Source of the DNA: Oikopleura dioica
Lineage: Eukaryota; Chordata; Appendicularia; Copelata; Oikopleuridae
Assembly (NCBI GenBank): GCA_907165135.1
Contig: OU015569.1
Location: forward strand, 12,524,501 to 12,588,500
DNA length: 64,000 nucleotides
Direction of reading: 5' to 3'
Shown here in pieces: positions 48,301 through 58,981 of the stretch (positions are counted from its first letter, which is position 1; every line of letters starts with the position of its first letter). A program made the position numbers and the translations under genes. Under the pieces are notes generated by a model, which did not search any database, was not told the DNA's origin, and was given only the letters and a program-made list of their open reading frames with translations.

Positions 48301-51300
48301 GCTGTTAGTTTTCACTTAAATTATACTCGATGGGTGAAGGAAATGAATAGGTTTCCGACCGAAACCGACCAACCCGACCGTCAACCGTTCAATATCCGAC
48401 CAAGACCGACCAAAAACCGACCATCGACCGACCATACCCGACCACCGACCAAACAAAGAACAAAAATCACAGGTTGAGTTGGTCGATACCCAAATCAACC
48501 CGACCAAACCCGACCAGGTCGGGTTTTGGTCGGTGGTCGGTGCCGACCCTAGTTTTCTTATTAAAATTATATAACAAAATCTAGGTCAATTTTAGGCTAT
48601 TTATTTATATCAAATTTCAGAAGAGACACTTCAAAATAAATCGAATCAAAAAAAGTCTCTTCTAATAAAAATCTTAGCAAACACGGTATACATATTAATA
48701 ATAATGCTTATAATCTGAGAAAAATACATTTTGTTGAAATTATTAAAATCAAACTAGATGTTATTTTGGCTATATATTTATATGAAATTTTAAAAGAGAC
48801 GTTTATAAATATATCTAGTCAAAAAAACGTCTCTTCTAAGAAAAATACTATAAAGTTAGCGTTTCTTATTTTCGGTGCCCAGATTAGATTCTAGACTAAA
48901 AATTGTTGATTTTCAAAAAATTTTTGAAATTGGGAGCAAATTGGGAGCTCCCAATTTACTCCCAGCCCTGAAAACCTGTGCTCCTGCTCCCTCCGTGCTC
49001 CCAAAAAAGGGAGCTCCCTTTGGGAGCTCCCAATTTTACTCCCATAGATTTCGAACTCTGTCATCCCTTTCCCCGGGAGGGAGCAGCTTCAATTATGCAT
49101 TCTCTTTGACAAGAATGAACAACTAAGAGCGAAAGCAACCGGTTGTACTAGCAACTTTAGGGGTTGCAAATGTCATTCAGTAGGTAGACTTTACTCTTAG
49201 TTAGGATCGTGACACCCTTATTTTCTACTAACATTTTTACCATCGAAAATTGATAAGAGGATTTGAACCTTATTTTGACGAGATGAAATAAGGGTGTCAC
49301 TATTTTAAATCCAAAAGAAAAGTCGCCTAAAGGAAAGAAACCTTAATTCATCTTATCAAAGTAAAGGCTAAATCCTTTTATCTAGTTTCGATGATAAAAG
49401 CAAGAGTAAAAATAAGGGTCTTACATAATTTGTTAACTCTTGGATAAAATACTGTGTAAATATGGACGAGAATGGAGTTTGACGTCATCTACAACTTATG
49501 GCAAGTAGGCCGATTTTAAAAAGAAATGAAACTCACCGGAGAAAGACTTTGAAAGAGCGGAGAGTAAGAGGTGAATTCAACCGTTTTTACGAAAAAACGC
49601 TCGGAGCAGTAAACACCAGACGTCTTGATCGATATATAGATGGTTGCGCCCGTCTCGTCAAATGTCCGAAAAATTCTCTTGAAGCTGAATTTGTGCTCTC
49701 TGATTTTTTCAGCTGCGGAATCAGAAAGAGGAGACCCAACGCCCCACTTCTCCAAGATTAGCACAACAACAGAGCTTTGCCAAATCGAAAAATCAGAATA
49801 ACGCAACTCAGAAGAAAGTACCGAGCTTTCCAGAAAAGGTTCTTTATATAGAAAAGTACCTTTCTATATAATTTTCTTCAATAAAAAAGTGTAGTTCCAA
49901 GTTGCGCGGCGCCGCGCTGCTATTTCCCTTATATGAGAAAATATTGAATACGACCGACCCACGAGGTAGAAAGTAAACGAACCATTTCGACAAGGTGAAA
50001 ATTATGCCTGACAGAGTAATATCTCGCCTTTATTCTTCTCGGTTATATATCGCTCTGACGCGGACTAGCCATCAGAGATTGATACTTTTTCATCCCTTTC
50101 TTTTGTTTCAGAAATAAATTTCAAATATAGTTTCATCAAAGAGCATTGAATCAAATTGTATATAAAACTTTGGATTCAACAACTAAATAGACATTTCCGT
50201 GACTGTTAATTTCCGCAATGTGCTGATTTCCCACGCTGCCGGAAATCGACATTCCCGGAAAACAGCATTGCTGGAAATCAGGATTGAGGCAACAGAACTG
50301 ACGGATAAATAGAGAAATAGAATGAGGTCAATAAAAATAATTTTAAGATAGAATTTCAGATGAAAAAAGGTTTCATGGGTCGAACCAAAAGCGGGGTCCA
50401 TGCTTTTCTGAGCCACTTCTGTATTTAGACTATTTTGACATATTTTGATGCAAAACAAGGATTTCAAGAACGACCCAAAATCGCTGTCGCTTATTTTTTT
50501 TATTCCAACTTGGCATTTTGAATTTGCGAAAACGAACCAACCTAATACAAACTTCTTCGCCCTTTTCAATGTCCCTCGTTGCGACAACAGAGAGTTTGTG
50601 ATTGTCGTGCAGGAATTTGATTTCAGCGTTTGGCTCGCAATCGTGGTTCAGCATTGCTTGCTTCGAGTACAGTCCCACACCCTCGTTGTCCATGAATTCG
50701 ATGCCGCAGCTTTCCTCGCACACGTCGTACAGTTCATCCACGAAGGCGTCATCGTCATGTGCTTGTATCTGAAGAGAAGTGTAAATACACACCCATTTGC
50801 ATGTGACACAGTCTTTAGACGCATCATATGATCGAGAGGTAACTCCAAGAAACTTTAGACAAGTCATTAATAAAATTTGGGTGGCCCAGGTTCAGCAACC
50901 TGTGTAGAAGCCTGAGTCAGGGTCCTCAAAGAGCTTCAATCTGCAGCTTTTTTCAAAAGGAAGCCGCGACGCCAAAATTAGCACCTCAATCGATCTTTTT
51001 TGACTCCTCAGGACCCTGACTCAGGCTTCTTGATAGGTAGCCGAGCGCTGAGAGTGCCACTTAATTTCAAGAGAAAAACAGTTGTTGACCTCTACCCCTG
51101 AATCCGACTCTTCCTTCTGAACTCACCCATCTGATAATGGCAGAGGTGCCAAGCCCCTGCTGGTTCCGCCCGCAGAGGAGAAATGCCCATCTCACTTCTT
51201 CTTCCGTCAGTCCTTCGAAAATCTTCGCCAGCCCTGTCGTCAGCAAACTTATCGTCGTTTCAAACTTTCCGTCCAACATCTTGTGAACAATCTGGTCTTC

Positions 51301-54300
51301 TTTCGGCGAAGCAACTTGAGTTTCGAGATCAGTGGCAAATTCAAATAGTATGCTTTCAACAAACCTGTATAAATAGAAATATGAATTTTATATAGCATTG
51401 ACTCGAAATATCAAGTGCTCTTGTTAATCAACTTTTCTAGTGAAAATAGGGTTAGGTTAGAGGTAAAGTTAGTCTTAGAATTAATAATATTTTGTTGACA
51501 ACATGGAGGACTAAGGCCCTTAGTCTAATGGTGTCTAAAGGTACATTTTCAATGCTAGAAAAGTGGGTTAAAACAGCGCTATCTATATTTTCATAACTCA
51601 CTACTTACCAAATGTTTCAAATTTCTCGGCCATGGAAGGATCCAAGTAGCGCATGGCTAAGATCTTCATGACAATCATGACGCTTGACTCTTCCGGGGAA
51701 AATTCATGTCTCTCCACAAATCCTCTACTTCTTCTACTGCCTCCCAGTTCGCTAAAGAACTTAAGTTTTGTAAAGGAAGATGAAGGGGTTCTTACGAAGC
51801 AATAAGCGCATGTAATCGTAATCTGCTTTCTTGAGACATGTTTCCGAACAGTATAACACTCCTGTTTTCGGGCATGCGACCGGACTGGGCTTTTCGTATT
51901 CGTTCGTCGTCCAGCTGTTCTCAGGAAGAGAGATGATCTGTCCTTGCGTTAGCCTGGCAATGCACTGGTCCGGCTCTTCAAGCGGATACATACAGTGGAA
52001 ACAGCAACTGTAGCCGAGTTTACGGCCCCAACTTTCCAATTGGCTAGTCATCAATATTTAGGCTTACCGCGGTGTTTTCTATTTCGCAGGTTCTTTTGAA
52101 AAATCTCCCCATACTTTCAGAACATATGCATCAAGACAAGCCTTGAAAAACTGCACTTGCAGAATTTTCGATATGAGTCATCTTACCTCTTTTTTGGGGA
52201 ATTTTTAGCGAGAAAAAAGCACTAGTTTTATTAGAAGCGGCTTTTGAGTGCGTGCTAGATGGATTTTGATAATTTGATGCCTACCATGTGAAAGATAAGC
52301 GCAAGATGCATCGATACATATGAAATTTATTATTGCGGAGTGCTTCCTTCATATGATTCTAGAGCTCCAAAGTTGACGCAAGCAGCCAGATACGAAAATC
52401 CAATATTATCAACTTCTGATATAAGCATGCTATGATGATGTTTTATAGCTCAAATTGAAGCTTATTAATTACTGAACAAAATGGGGTGGTATTTTTGACC
52501 AGCCGGTTGTGCTTCCGGTTCGTCGCGGTTCTTGCCCGGAAATAGGTTAAAATGTAGGAATATGTATATCAAATGAATTCATTTTCAACAGCGAATCTTT
52601 TACATATTCAGAAGTTCAACCGCCTGGTTATTCTTGCGGTTCATGGTGGTTCATGGTGGTTCAAGCGCAGAAATGAACAAAATAGCAGCAATATGTATAT
52701 CAAATTGAAACTTGTAATAAGTTCATTCATAAAATCATTGAATAAGCCCGAACCAACCGGTGACTCTCGCGGTAAATAGCGGTTCCAGACGGTTCAAGCC
52801 GGTTGAAGCTAAAAACATGCTCAAAGTGGTTCAATATGGTTATCAAATGAATTCATTTACAATAGCGAGTCTTTCTAACACGTTATGAAATTCAACCGCC
52901 TGGTTATTCTTGCGGTTCATGGTGGTTCAAGCGCAGAAATGAACAAAATAGCAGCAATATGTATATCAAATTGAAACTTGTAATAAGTTCATTCATAAAA
53001 TCATTGAATAAGCCCGAACCAACCGGTTACTCTCGCGGTAAATAGCGGTTCCAGACGGTTCAAGCCGGTTGAAGCTAAAAACATGCTCAAAGTGGTTCAA
53101 TATGGTTATCAAATGAATTCATTTACAAAAGCGAGTCTTTCTAACACGTTATGAAATTCAACCGCCTGGTTATTCTTGCGGTTCATGGTGGTTCATGGTG
53201 GTTCAAGCCAACAAATAAACAAATAGCATCAATATGTATATCAAATTGAATCTTGTATTAAATACATTCGTACAATCATCAGGCCTGTTTATACAATTCA
53301 GTCTGAGACGGGGCAAAGCCGACCCGAAGGGGAGGCCAGGCCCGTTTATACAATTCAGTCTGAGACTGGGCCAAGCCGATCCGAAGGAGAGGCCAGGCCC
53401 GTTTATACAATTAAGTCGGCGACGGGGCCAAGCCGACCCGAAGGGGAGGCCAGGCCCATTAATCCAATTCAGTCTGGGACGGGGCCAAGCCGATCCGAAG
53501 GGGAGGCCAGGCCCGTTTATACAATTCAGTCTGCGACGGAGCGAAGCCGACCCGAAGGGGAGGCCAGGCCCGTTTATACAATTCAGTCTGAGACGGGGCA
53601 AAGCCGACCCGAAGGGGAGGCCAGGCCCGTTTATACAATTCAGTCTGCGACGGGGCGAAGCCGACCCGAAGGAAGGCCAGGCCCGTTTATGCAATTCAGT
53701 CTGAGACGGGGCCAAGCCGACCCGAAGGGGAGGCCAGGCCCGTTTATACAATTCAGTCTGAGACGGGGCCAAGCCGACCCGAAGGGGAGGCCAGGCCCGT
53801 TTATACAATTCAGTCTGCGACGGGGCGAAGCCGACCCGAAGGGAGGCCAGGCCCGTTTATACAATTCAGTCTGCGACGGGGCGAAGCCGACCCGAAGGGA
53901 AGGCCAGGCCCGTTTATACAATTCAGTCGGCGACGGGGCGAAGCCGACCCGAAGGGGAGGCCAGGCCCGTTTATGCAATTCAGTCTGCGACGGGGCGAAG
54001 CCGACCCGAAGGGGAGCCCAGGCCCGTTTATACAATTCAGTCTGAGACGGGGCCAAGCCGACCCGAAGGGGAGACCAGGCCCGTTTATACAAAACAGCCT
54101 GAGACGGGGCCAAGCCGACCCGAAGGGGAGGCCAGGCCCGTTTATACAATTCAGTCTGCGACGGGGCGAAGCCGACCCGAAGGGGAGGCCAGGCCCGTTT
54201 ATACAATTCAGTCTGCGACGGGGCGAAGCCGACCCGAAGGGAAGGCCAGGCCCGTTTATACAATTCAGTCTGCGACGGGGCGAAGCCGACCCGAAGGGAG

Positions 54301-57300
54301 GCCAGGCCCGTTTATGCAATTCAGTCTGCGACGGGGCGAAGCCGACCCGAAGGGGAGCCCAGGCCCGTTTATACAATTCAGTCTGAGACGGGGCCAAGCC
54401 GACCCGAAGGGAGACCAGGCCCGTTTATACAAAACAGCCTGAGACGGGGCCAAGCCGACCCGAAGGGAGGCCAGGCCCGTTTATACAATTCAGTCTGTGA
54501 CGGGGCGAAGCCGACCCGAAGGGGAGGCAAGGCCCGTTAATGCAATTCAGTCTGTGACGGGGCCAAGCCGATCCGAAGGGGAGGCCAGGCCCGTTTATGC
54601 AATTCAGTCTGAGTAGATGCGAAGCCGACCCGACTTGGCTACGTCGTAGACCAAATTGCATAACGGGCCTGGCCTCCCCTTCGGGTCGGCTTTGCCCCGT
54701 TTCAAACTGAATTGTATAAACGGGCCTGGCCTTCCCTTCGGGTCTGCTTGGCCCCGTCGCAGACTGAATCGTATAAACGGGCCTGGCCTATCTTCGGGTC
54801 GGCTTCGCCCCGTCGATGACTGAATTGTATAAACGGGCCTGGCCTCCCTTCGGGTCGGCTTGGCCCCGTCTCAGGCGGTTTTGTATAAACGGGCCTGGCC
54901 TTCCCTTCGGGTCGGCTTGGCCCTGTCTCAGACTGAATTGTATAAACGGGCCTGGCCTCCCTTCGGGTCGGCTTGGCCCTGTCTCAGACTGAATTGTATA
55001 AACGGGCCTGGCCTCCCCTTCGGGTGTGCTTTGCCCCGTCTCAGACTGAATTGTATAAACGGGCCTGGCCTACCCTTCGGGTCGGCTTGGCCCCGTCTCA
55101 GACTGAATTGTATTAACGGGCCTGGCCTCCCCTTCGTGTCGGCTTGGCCACGTCTCAGACTGAATTGTATAAACGGGCCTGGCCTCCCCTTCGGGTCGGC
55201 TTGGCCCTGTCTCAGGCTGTTTTGTATAAACGGGCCTGGCCTCCCTTCGGGTCGGCTTGGCCCCATCTCAGACTGAATTGTATAAACGGGCCTGGCCTTC
55301 CCTTCGGGTCGGCTTGGCCCTGTCTCAGACTGAATTGTATAAACGGCCTGGCCTCCCCTTCGGGTCGGCTTGGCCCCGTCTCAGACTGAATTGCATAAAC
55401 GGGCCTGGCCTTCCCTTCGGGTCGGCTTCGCCCCGTCTCAGACTGAATTGTATAAACGGGCCTGGCCTTCCCTTCGGGTCGGCTTGGCCCTGTCTCAGGC
55501 TGTTTTGTATAAACGGGCCTGGCCTCCCTTCGGGTCGGCTTGGCCCCATCTCAGACTGAATTGTATAAACGGGCCTGGCCTTCCCTTCGGGTCGGCTTGG
55601 CCCTGTCTCAGGCTGTTTTGTATAAACGGGCCTGGCCTCCCCTTCGGGTCGGCTTTGCCCCGTTTCAAACTGAATTGTATTAACGGGCCTGGCCTTCCCT
55701 TCGGGTCGGCTTGGCCCTGTCTCAGGCTGTTTTGTATAAACGGGCCTGGCCTCCCCTTCGGGTCGGCTTGGCCCCATCTCAGACTGAATTGTATAAACGG
55801 GCCTGGCCTTCCCTTCGGGTCGGCTTGGCCCTGTCTCAGACTGAATTGTATAAACGGGCCTGGCCTCCCCTTCGGGTCGGCTTGGCCCCGTCTCAGACTG
55901 AATTGCATAAACGGGCCTGGCCTTCCTTCGGGTCGGCTTCGCCCCGTCTCAGACTGAATTGTATAAACGGGCCTGGCCTTCCCTTCGGGTCGGCTTGGCC
56001 CTGTCTCAGGCTGTTTTGTATAAACGGGCCTGGCCTCCCCTTCGGATCGGCTTTGCCCCGTCTCAGACTGAATTGTATAAACAGGCCTGATGATTGTACG
56101 AATGTATTTAATACAAGATTCAATTTGATATACATATTGATGCTATTTGTTTATTTGTTGGCTTGAACCACCATGAACCACCATGAACCGCAAGAATAAC
56201 CAGGCGGTTGAATTTCATAACGTGTTAGAAAGACTCGCTTTTGTAAATGAATTCATTTGATAACCATATTGAACCACTTTGAGCATGTTTTTAGCTTCAA
56301 CCGGCTTGAACCGTCTGGAACCGCTATTTACCGCGAGAGTAACCGGTTGGTTCGGGCTTATTCAATGATTTTATGAATGAACTTATTACAAGTTTCAATT
56401 TGATATACATATTGCTGCTATTTTGTTCATTTCTGCGCTTGAACCACCATGAACCGCAAGAATAACCAGGCGGTTGAATTTCATAACGTGTTAGAAAGAC
56501 TCGCTATTGTAAATGAATTCATTTGATAACCATATTGAACCACTTTGAGCATGTTTTTAGCTTCAACCGGCTTGAACCGTCTGGAACCGCTATTTACCGC
56601 GAGAGTCACCGGTTGGTTCGGGCTTATTCAATGATTTTATGAATGAACTTATTACAAGTTTCAATTTGATATACATATTGCTGCTATTTTGTTCATTTCT
56701 GCGCTTGAACCACCATGAACCACCATGAACCGCAAGAATAACCAGGCGGTTGAACTTCTGAATATGTAAAAAAGATTCGCTGTTGAAAATGAATTCATTT
56801 GATATACATATTCCTACATTTTAACCTATTTCCGGGCAAGAACCGCGACGAACCGGAAGCACAACCGGCTGGTCAAAAAATACCACCCCATTTTGTTCAG
56901 TAATTAATAAGCTTCAATTTGAGCTATAAAACATCATCATAGCATGCTTATATCAGAAGTTGATAATATTGGATTTTCGTATCTGGCTGCTTGCGTCAAC
57001 TTTGGAGCTCTAGAATCATATGAAGGAAGCACTCCGCAATAATAAATTTCATATGTATCGATGCATCTTGCGCTTATCTTTCACATGGTAGGCATCAAAT
57101 TATCAAAATCCATCTAGCACGCACTCAAAAGCCGCTTCTAATAAAACTAGTGCTTTTTTTCTCGCTAAAAATTCCCCAAAAAAAGAGGTAAGATGACTCA
57201 TATCGAAAATTCTGCAAGTGCAGTTTTTCAAGGCTTGTCTTGATGCATATGTTCTGAAAGTATGGGGAGATTTTTCAAAAGAACCTTGAAAATCGAAAAA

Positions 57301-57579
57301 CACCGCGGTAAGCCTATCAATATTACACTTTCGGCAACGAAAATCAGGACTGTAGGGAATAAAACATAAAATACTGAAATAAATCCTTCATGAATCGAGT
57401 TGAAATTCTTATGAAAGCAAATGAATAGTGAATCGGTAAGTGAGTGTTTAAATTTAACGAGGCCAAATCCTGAATTGCGCTGAGCAAATTGGCTCTTCTT
57501 CAAGCAGCACTTTTCCTTCCTTGTGGTCCTCGGTGGCGATCATTCCTCGCCCCTTCTCCGGAATGTTTACGACTTCCAT
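45357..57579 (-). CDS. SMYD5: SMYD5-like SET/MYND methyltransferase, split over 12.2 kb
   Basis: Protein lysine methyltransferase of the SMYD family. Exon 1 (57579-57470): MEVVNIPEKGRGMIATEDHK, LLEEEPICSAQF. Exon 2 (52031-~51794): SWGRKLGYSCCFHCMYPLEE..CPKTGVLYCSETC (MYND zinc finger). Exon ~51755-51610: LWRDMNFP then EESSVMIVMKIL, with a frame break at GGGG 51695-51698 (one missing base). Exon ~51360-51127: GRNQQGLGTSAIIRW. Exon ~50780-50547: EGVGLYSKQAMLNHDCEPNAEIKF (SET NHxCxPN motif) and GEEVCI. Exon ~45716-45590: SYLDGHTLNRSKK..NYLFHCGCEMC (post-SET). Last exon ends at TAG 45357-45359 with an acidic tail. Intron 1 (52032-57469) is GA-AG and harbours a 5.26-kb fold-back element; a 4.8-kb intron (45717-50546) contains another gene and nested MITEs. 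Exon order and phases agree with SMYD5. Confidence 0.85.
45787..45936. repeat. Hairpin element, GTGACACCCTTATT family, in SMYD5 intron
   Basis: Ends AGAGTTAACAGAGTGACACC and GGTGTCACAATGTTAACTCT are near-perfect inverted repeats; the most complete copy of the family. Confidence 0.8.
46577..47575 (-). CDS. Unknown protein encoded inside the SMYD5 intron
   Basis: Same-strand exons in the large SMYD5 intron: ~47575-47190 (opens after TTCTTCTAG with IGPLAPQLIRAVRYWKTCLPG; later LLQRCAERFYRDAARLSWFMDW), ~47110-46967 (NVYIQSRSNDYHAKENGLKLVNSVVCFIAFYGLISL, one membrane helix) and ~46797-46577 (LPRLGPMLEYFHRVEAKLICGY, then a basic KPEKRKKKRIRVLNYEPFPK and stop TGA). The first exon changes frame around 47385-47400, so an intron or indel is undetected there. 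Not recognised; a small membrane protein is suggested. No ATG could be chosen with confidence. Confidence 0.45.
47805..49060. mobile_element. hAT-like fold-back element with perfect 8-bp TSD
   Basis: 1256 bp bounded by inverted ends CAGAGTTCGAAAT (left) and its complement (right, ATTTCGAACTCTG), flanked by TCATCCCT at 47797-47804 and 49061-49068. The subterminal regions hold GGGAGCTCCC palindromes (47825-47960 and 48930-49045). The interior has a duplicated AAGAGAC..GTCTCTTCT hairpin. It contains the nested element 48121-48552; without it the element was ~816 bp. No transposase. Confidence 0.85.
48121..48552. mobile_element. Nested hAT-like fold-back element with perfect 8-bp TSD
   Basis: 432 bp, ends CTAGGGTCGGCACCGACC and GGTCGGTGCCGACCCTAG, flanked by TTTTCTTA at 48113-48120 and 48553-48560. 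Filled with GGTCGG/CCGACC repeats on both arms, so it folds into a near-continuous hairpin. Inserted into the element 47805-49060. No coding capacity. Confidence 0.88.
49069..50546. other. Remainder of the SMYD5 intron
   Basis: Contains a hairpin element (49195-49310). An open frame at 49498-49761 (+) overlaps one at 49516-49806 (-); neither resembles a known protein. A TATA-rich stretch at 49845-49880 has no assignable gene. Confidence 0.45.
49195..49310. repeat. Hairpin element, GTGACACCCTTATT family
   Basis: Ends GGATCGTGACACCCTTATTT and AAATAAGGGTGTCACTATTT. Confidence 0.7.
50886..51050. repeat. MITE of the CTGGGCTCGG family in a SMYD5 intron
   Basis: CCAGGTTCAGCAACCTGTG and the right end TAGGTAGCCGAGCGCTG, with inner GAAGCCTGAGTCAGGGTCC and its complement. 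No clear flanking duplication. Confidence 0.7.
52059..57316. mobile_element. Giant hAT-like fold-back element (5.26 kb) with perfect 8-bp TSD
   Basis: Two ~2.6-kb arms are inverted copies about a short centre (~54625-54665). Ends are TAGGCTTACCGCGG and CCGCGGTAAGCCTA, flanked by TCAATATT at 52051-52058 and 57317-57324. Each arm has, from outside in: ~500 bp of A/T-rich sequence, two to three tandem ~260-320-bp units with AACCGCCTGGTTATTCTTGCGG, and ~24 copies of a 57-bp satellite. No transposase, so non-autonomous. The structure resembles Drosophila FB-type elements; the 8-bp duplication points to hAT. It lies in SMYD5 intron 1 near its 3' splice site. Confidence 0.9.
53283..56085. repeat. 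57-bp satellite in two opposing arrays
   Basis: The ~57-bp unit (AGGCCAGGCCCGTTTATACA then ATTCAGTCTGAGACGGGG, then CAAGCCGACCCGAAGGGG) occurs ~24 times per arm, in inverted orientation either side of ~54640. Because 57 is divisible by three, it produces long open frames with a 19-residue periodicity; 55- or 56-bp units shift them. These are not genes. The arrays are much more G/C-rich than the surroundings. Confidence 0.9.
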
Positions 57580-58300
57580 CGCTCAACTTTCAATCCTTCT
57601 TAAAAAAAGTCCATCGTCAATTTAATCATAATAGAGATCTTCCTTGATTTCAACTGAAAGTTAAAAATATTAAATCAACGGATCATTTTTAACTACTTTG
57701 CAAAATTTATGCAAGCCAATTTGTTGAGCGAAATATTAATCAATAGAATACATAAGAAATGTAGTGTGGCGCCGTGTAAAATAAGAGAGAAAGGTCTTTT
57801 GAATGAATCCCGCGGGGAATCCTCAGCGCCACGATTCTTTTTCGCTCTCTTCTTTTTTTCAAAAGCAAAGAGCGAGAAAATCATTTTCGTGAAAAGAAAG
57901 ATGTCGAAAGAAACACTCAAGACCGCTATTAGGTAGGATTAAAAGCCGTGTTGAATTTGATGAAACATTATCTTATAATAAGATAGCTGCACCCTTATTT
58001 TCTCGTGTTCAAGAAAAGTTTGCACATTAACCATCATTTCTCGGTGAAAATAAGGTTGTCAGTATGTAAACTACGCGGAAATCCGCCTCTCAAGGGGGCC
58101 TTAAAGTGGAAGAGCTTCAATTTGAAAATTATCATTCTAGGCGTCGCCGAATCCGCCTCTACTCATTCTACCTAACACTCAAGTACACCCTGAAATAAAC
58201 AACGCAGCTGCTAATAAATTTTACTTTCAACACTGGTTTGGTTTTTCAAATTGAAAGAACGACAAATGAAAAGATTTCTCTTCCTTTTTTTATTAATTTT
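57580..58300. other. Spacer between pseudokinase and SMYD5
   Basis: No gene recognised. A diverged hairpin of the GTGACACCCTTATT family lies at ~57975-58070 (GCTGCACCCTTATTTTC and GAAAATAAGGTTGTCAGTA). Confidence 0.55.
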
Positions 58301-58918
58301 TCAATGGCTTTTGAACTCGTCCAGAAAGTCAAATTGAACTGGGATGCCGCTTTCCAGCAGCTTTAGCAGTTTATCAGCTGTTTTACGATTGTAGGAAGAG
58401 AGCTTTTGGACGATTTCAGGACGCCAGCTCGTTTCTTTTTTCCTCGAGCTTTCTTTCATCTTCTGACAGCGGGAATGATGTGTGTCGCTTGATCGTTGCC
58501 AGTGAATGCTCTCGCCTGTGATCATAAAGATCATGCTCGTCGCCCAGCTCTTTAGATCGTCTTTTTCTCCTTCTTGATGATTTCCTTCGGTTTGATGAAT
58601 TGTCCATTCCTTGCCGTAGTTTGAAAGTGGCCTCGTGACGTCCAGATCAGAAATTTTTACCAGCCAACCGCTAAAACCAGTGTCTAAAAACTACTTCAAT
58701 TTTAACTATTTTGATACTATAGGGCTAGAAAATGCGGGATAGACTTGTTTGAATTTACCTAAAGCAAGAATATTTCTCGGATGAATACGCCCGTGAACTT
58801 TCCCAAACACAGTATGAATGTGTTCCAGTCCATTCCAGCTGTCATAGGCAAAGTTCACATGAGTGAGGGATTTCGGAGAACTTTTGCTGAAGACGTATTC
58901 TTCCAGACTCAGCGTCAT
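58301..58918 (-). CDS. Truncated protein-kinase-like protein (pseudokinase C-lobe)
   Basis: Begins MTLSLEEYVFSKSS, resembling the hinge/helix D of kinases such as IRE1, continues GLEHIHTVFGKVHGRIHPRN (a degenerate catalytic loop lacking the HRD aspartate), then KISDLDVTRP in place of DFG and EKDDLKSWATSMIFMITGE, matching helix F. The C-terminus is Leu/Lys-rich. There is no N-lobe: no glycine loop or VAIK lysine was found before the DCAF4 stop only 63 bp upstream. Hence catalytically dead or a fragment. One intron at ~58680-58758. A CCTCAG site between the two genes could serve trans-splicing of a two-gene operon. Confidence 0.6.
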
Positions 58919-58981
58919 CCATTCTTATCTGAGGATTTTCATCAGAAACCGTACACAATTATTTACTGTTATTTAAAAATG

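Noticed and set aside
49498-49806. Overlapping open frames on both strands in the SMYD5 intron
   Set aside because: Neither has recognisable domains, splice partners or a start context stronger than chance.
53203-56166. Many long open frames on both strands with a 19-residue repeat (e.g. RVGLAPSQTELYKRAWPPL)
   Set aside because: They are translations of the 57-bp satellite in all phases and both directions; no start context, no unique sequence, frames switch with 55-56-bp units.
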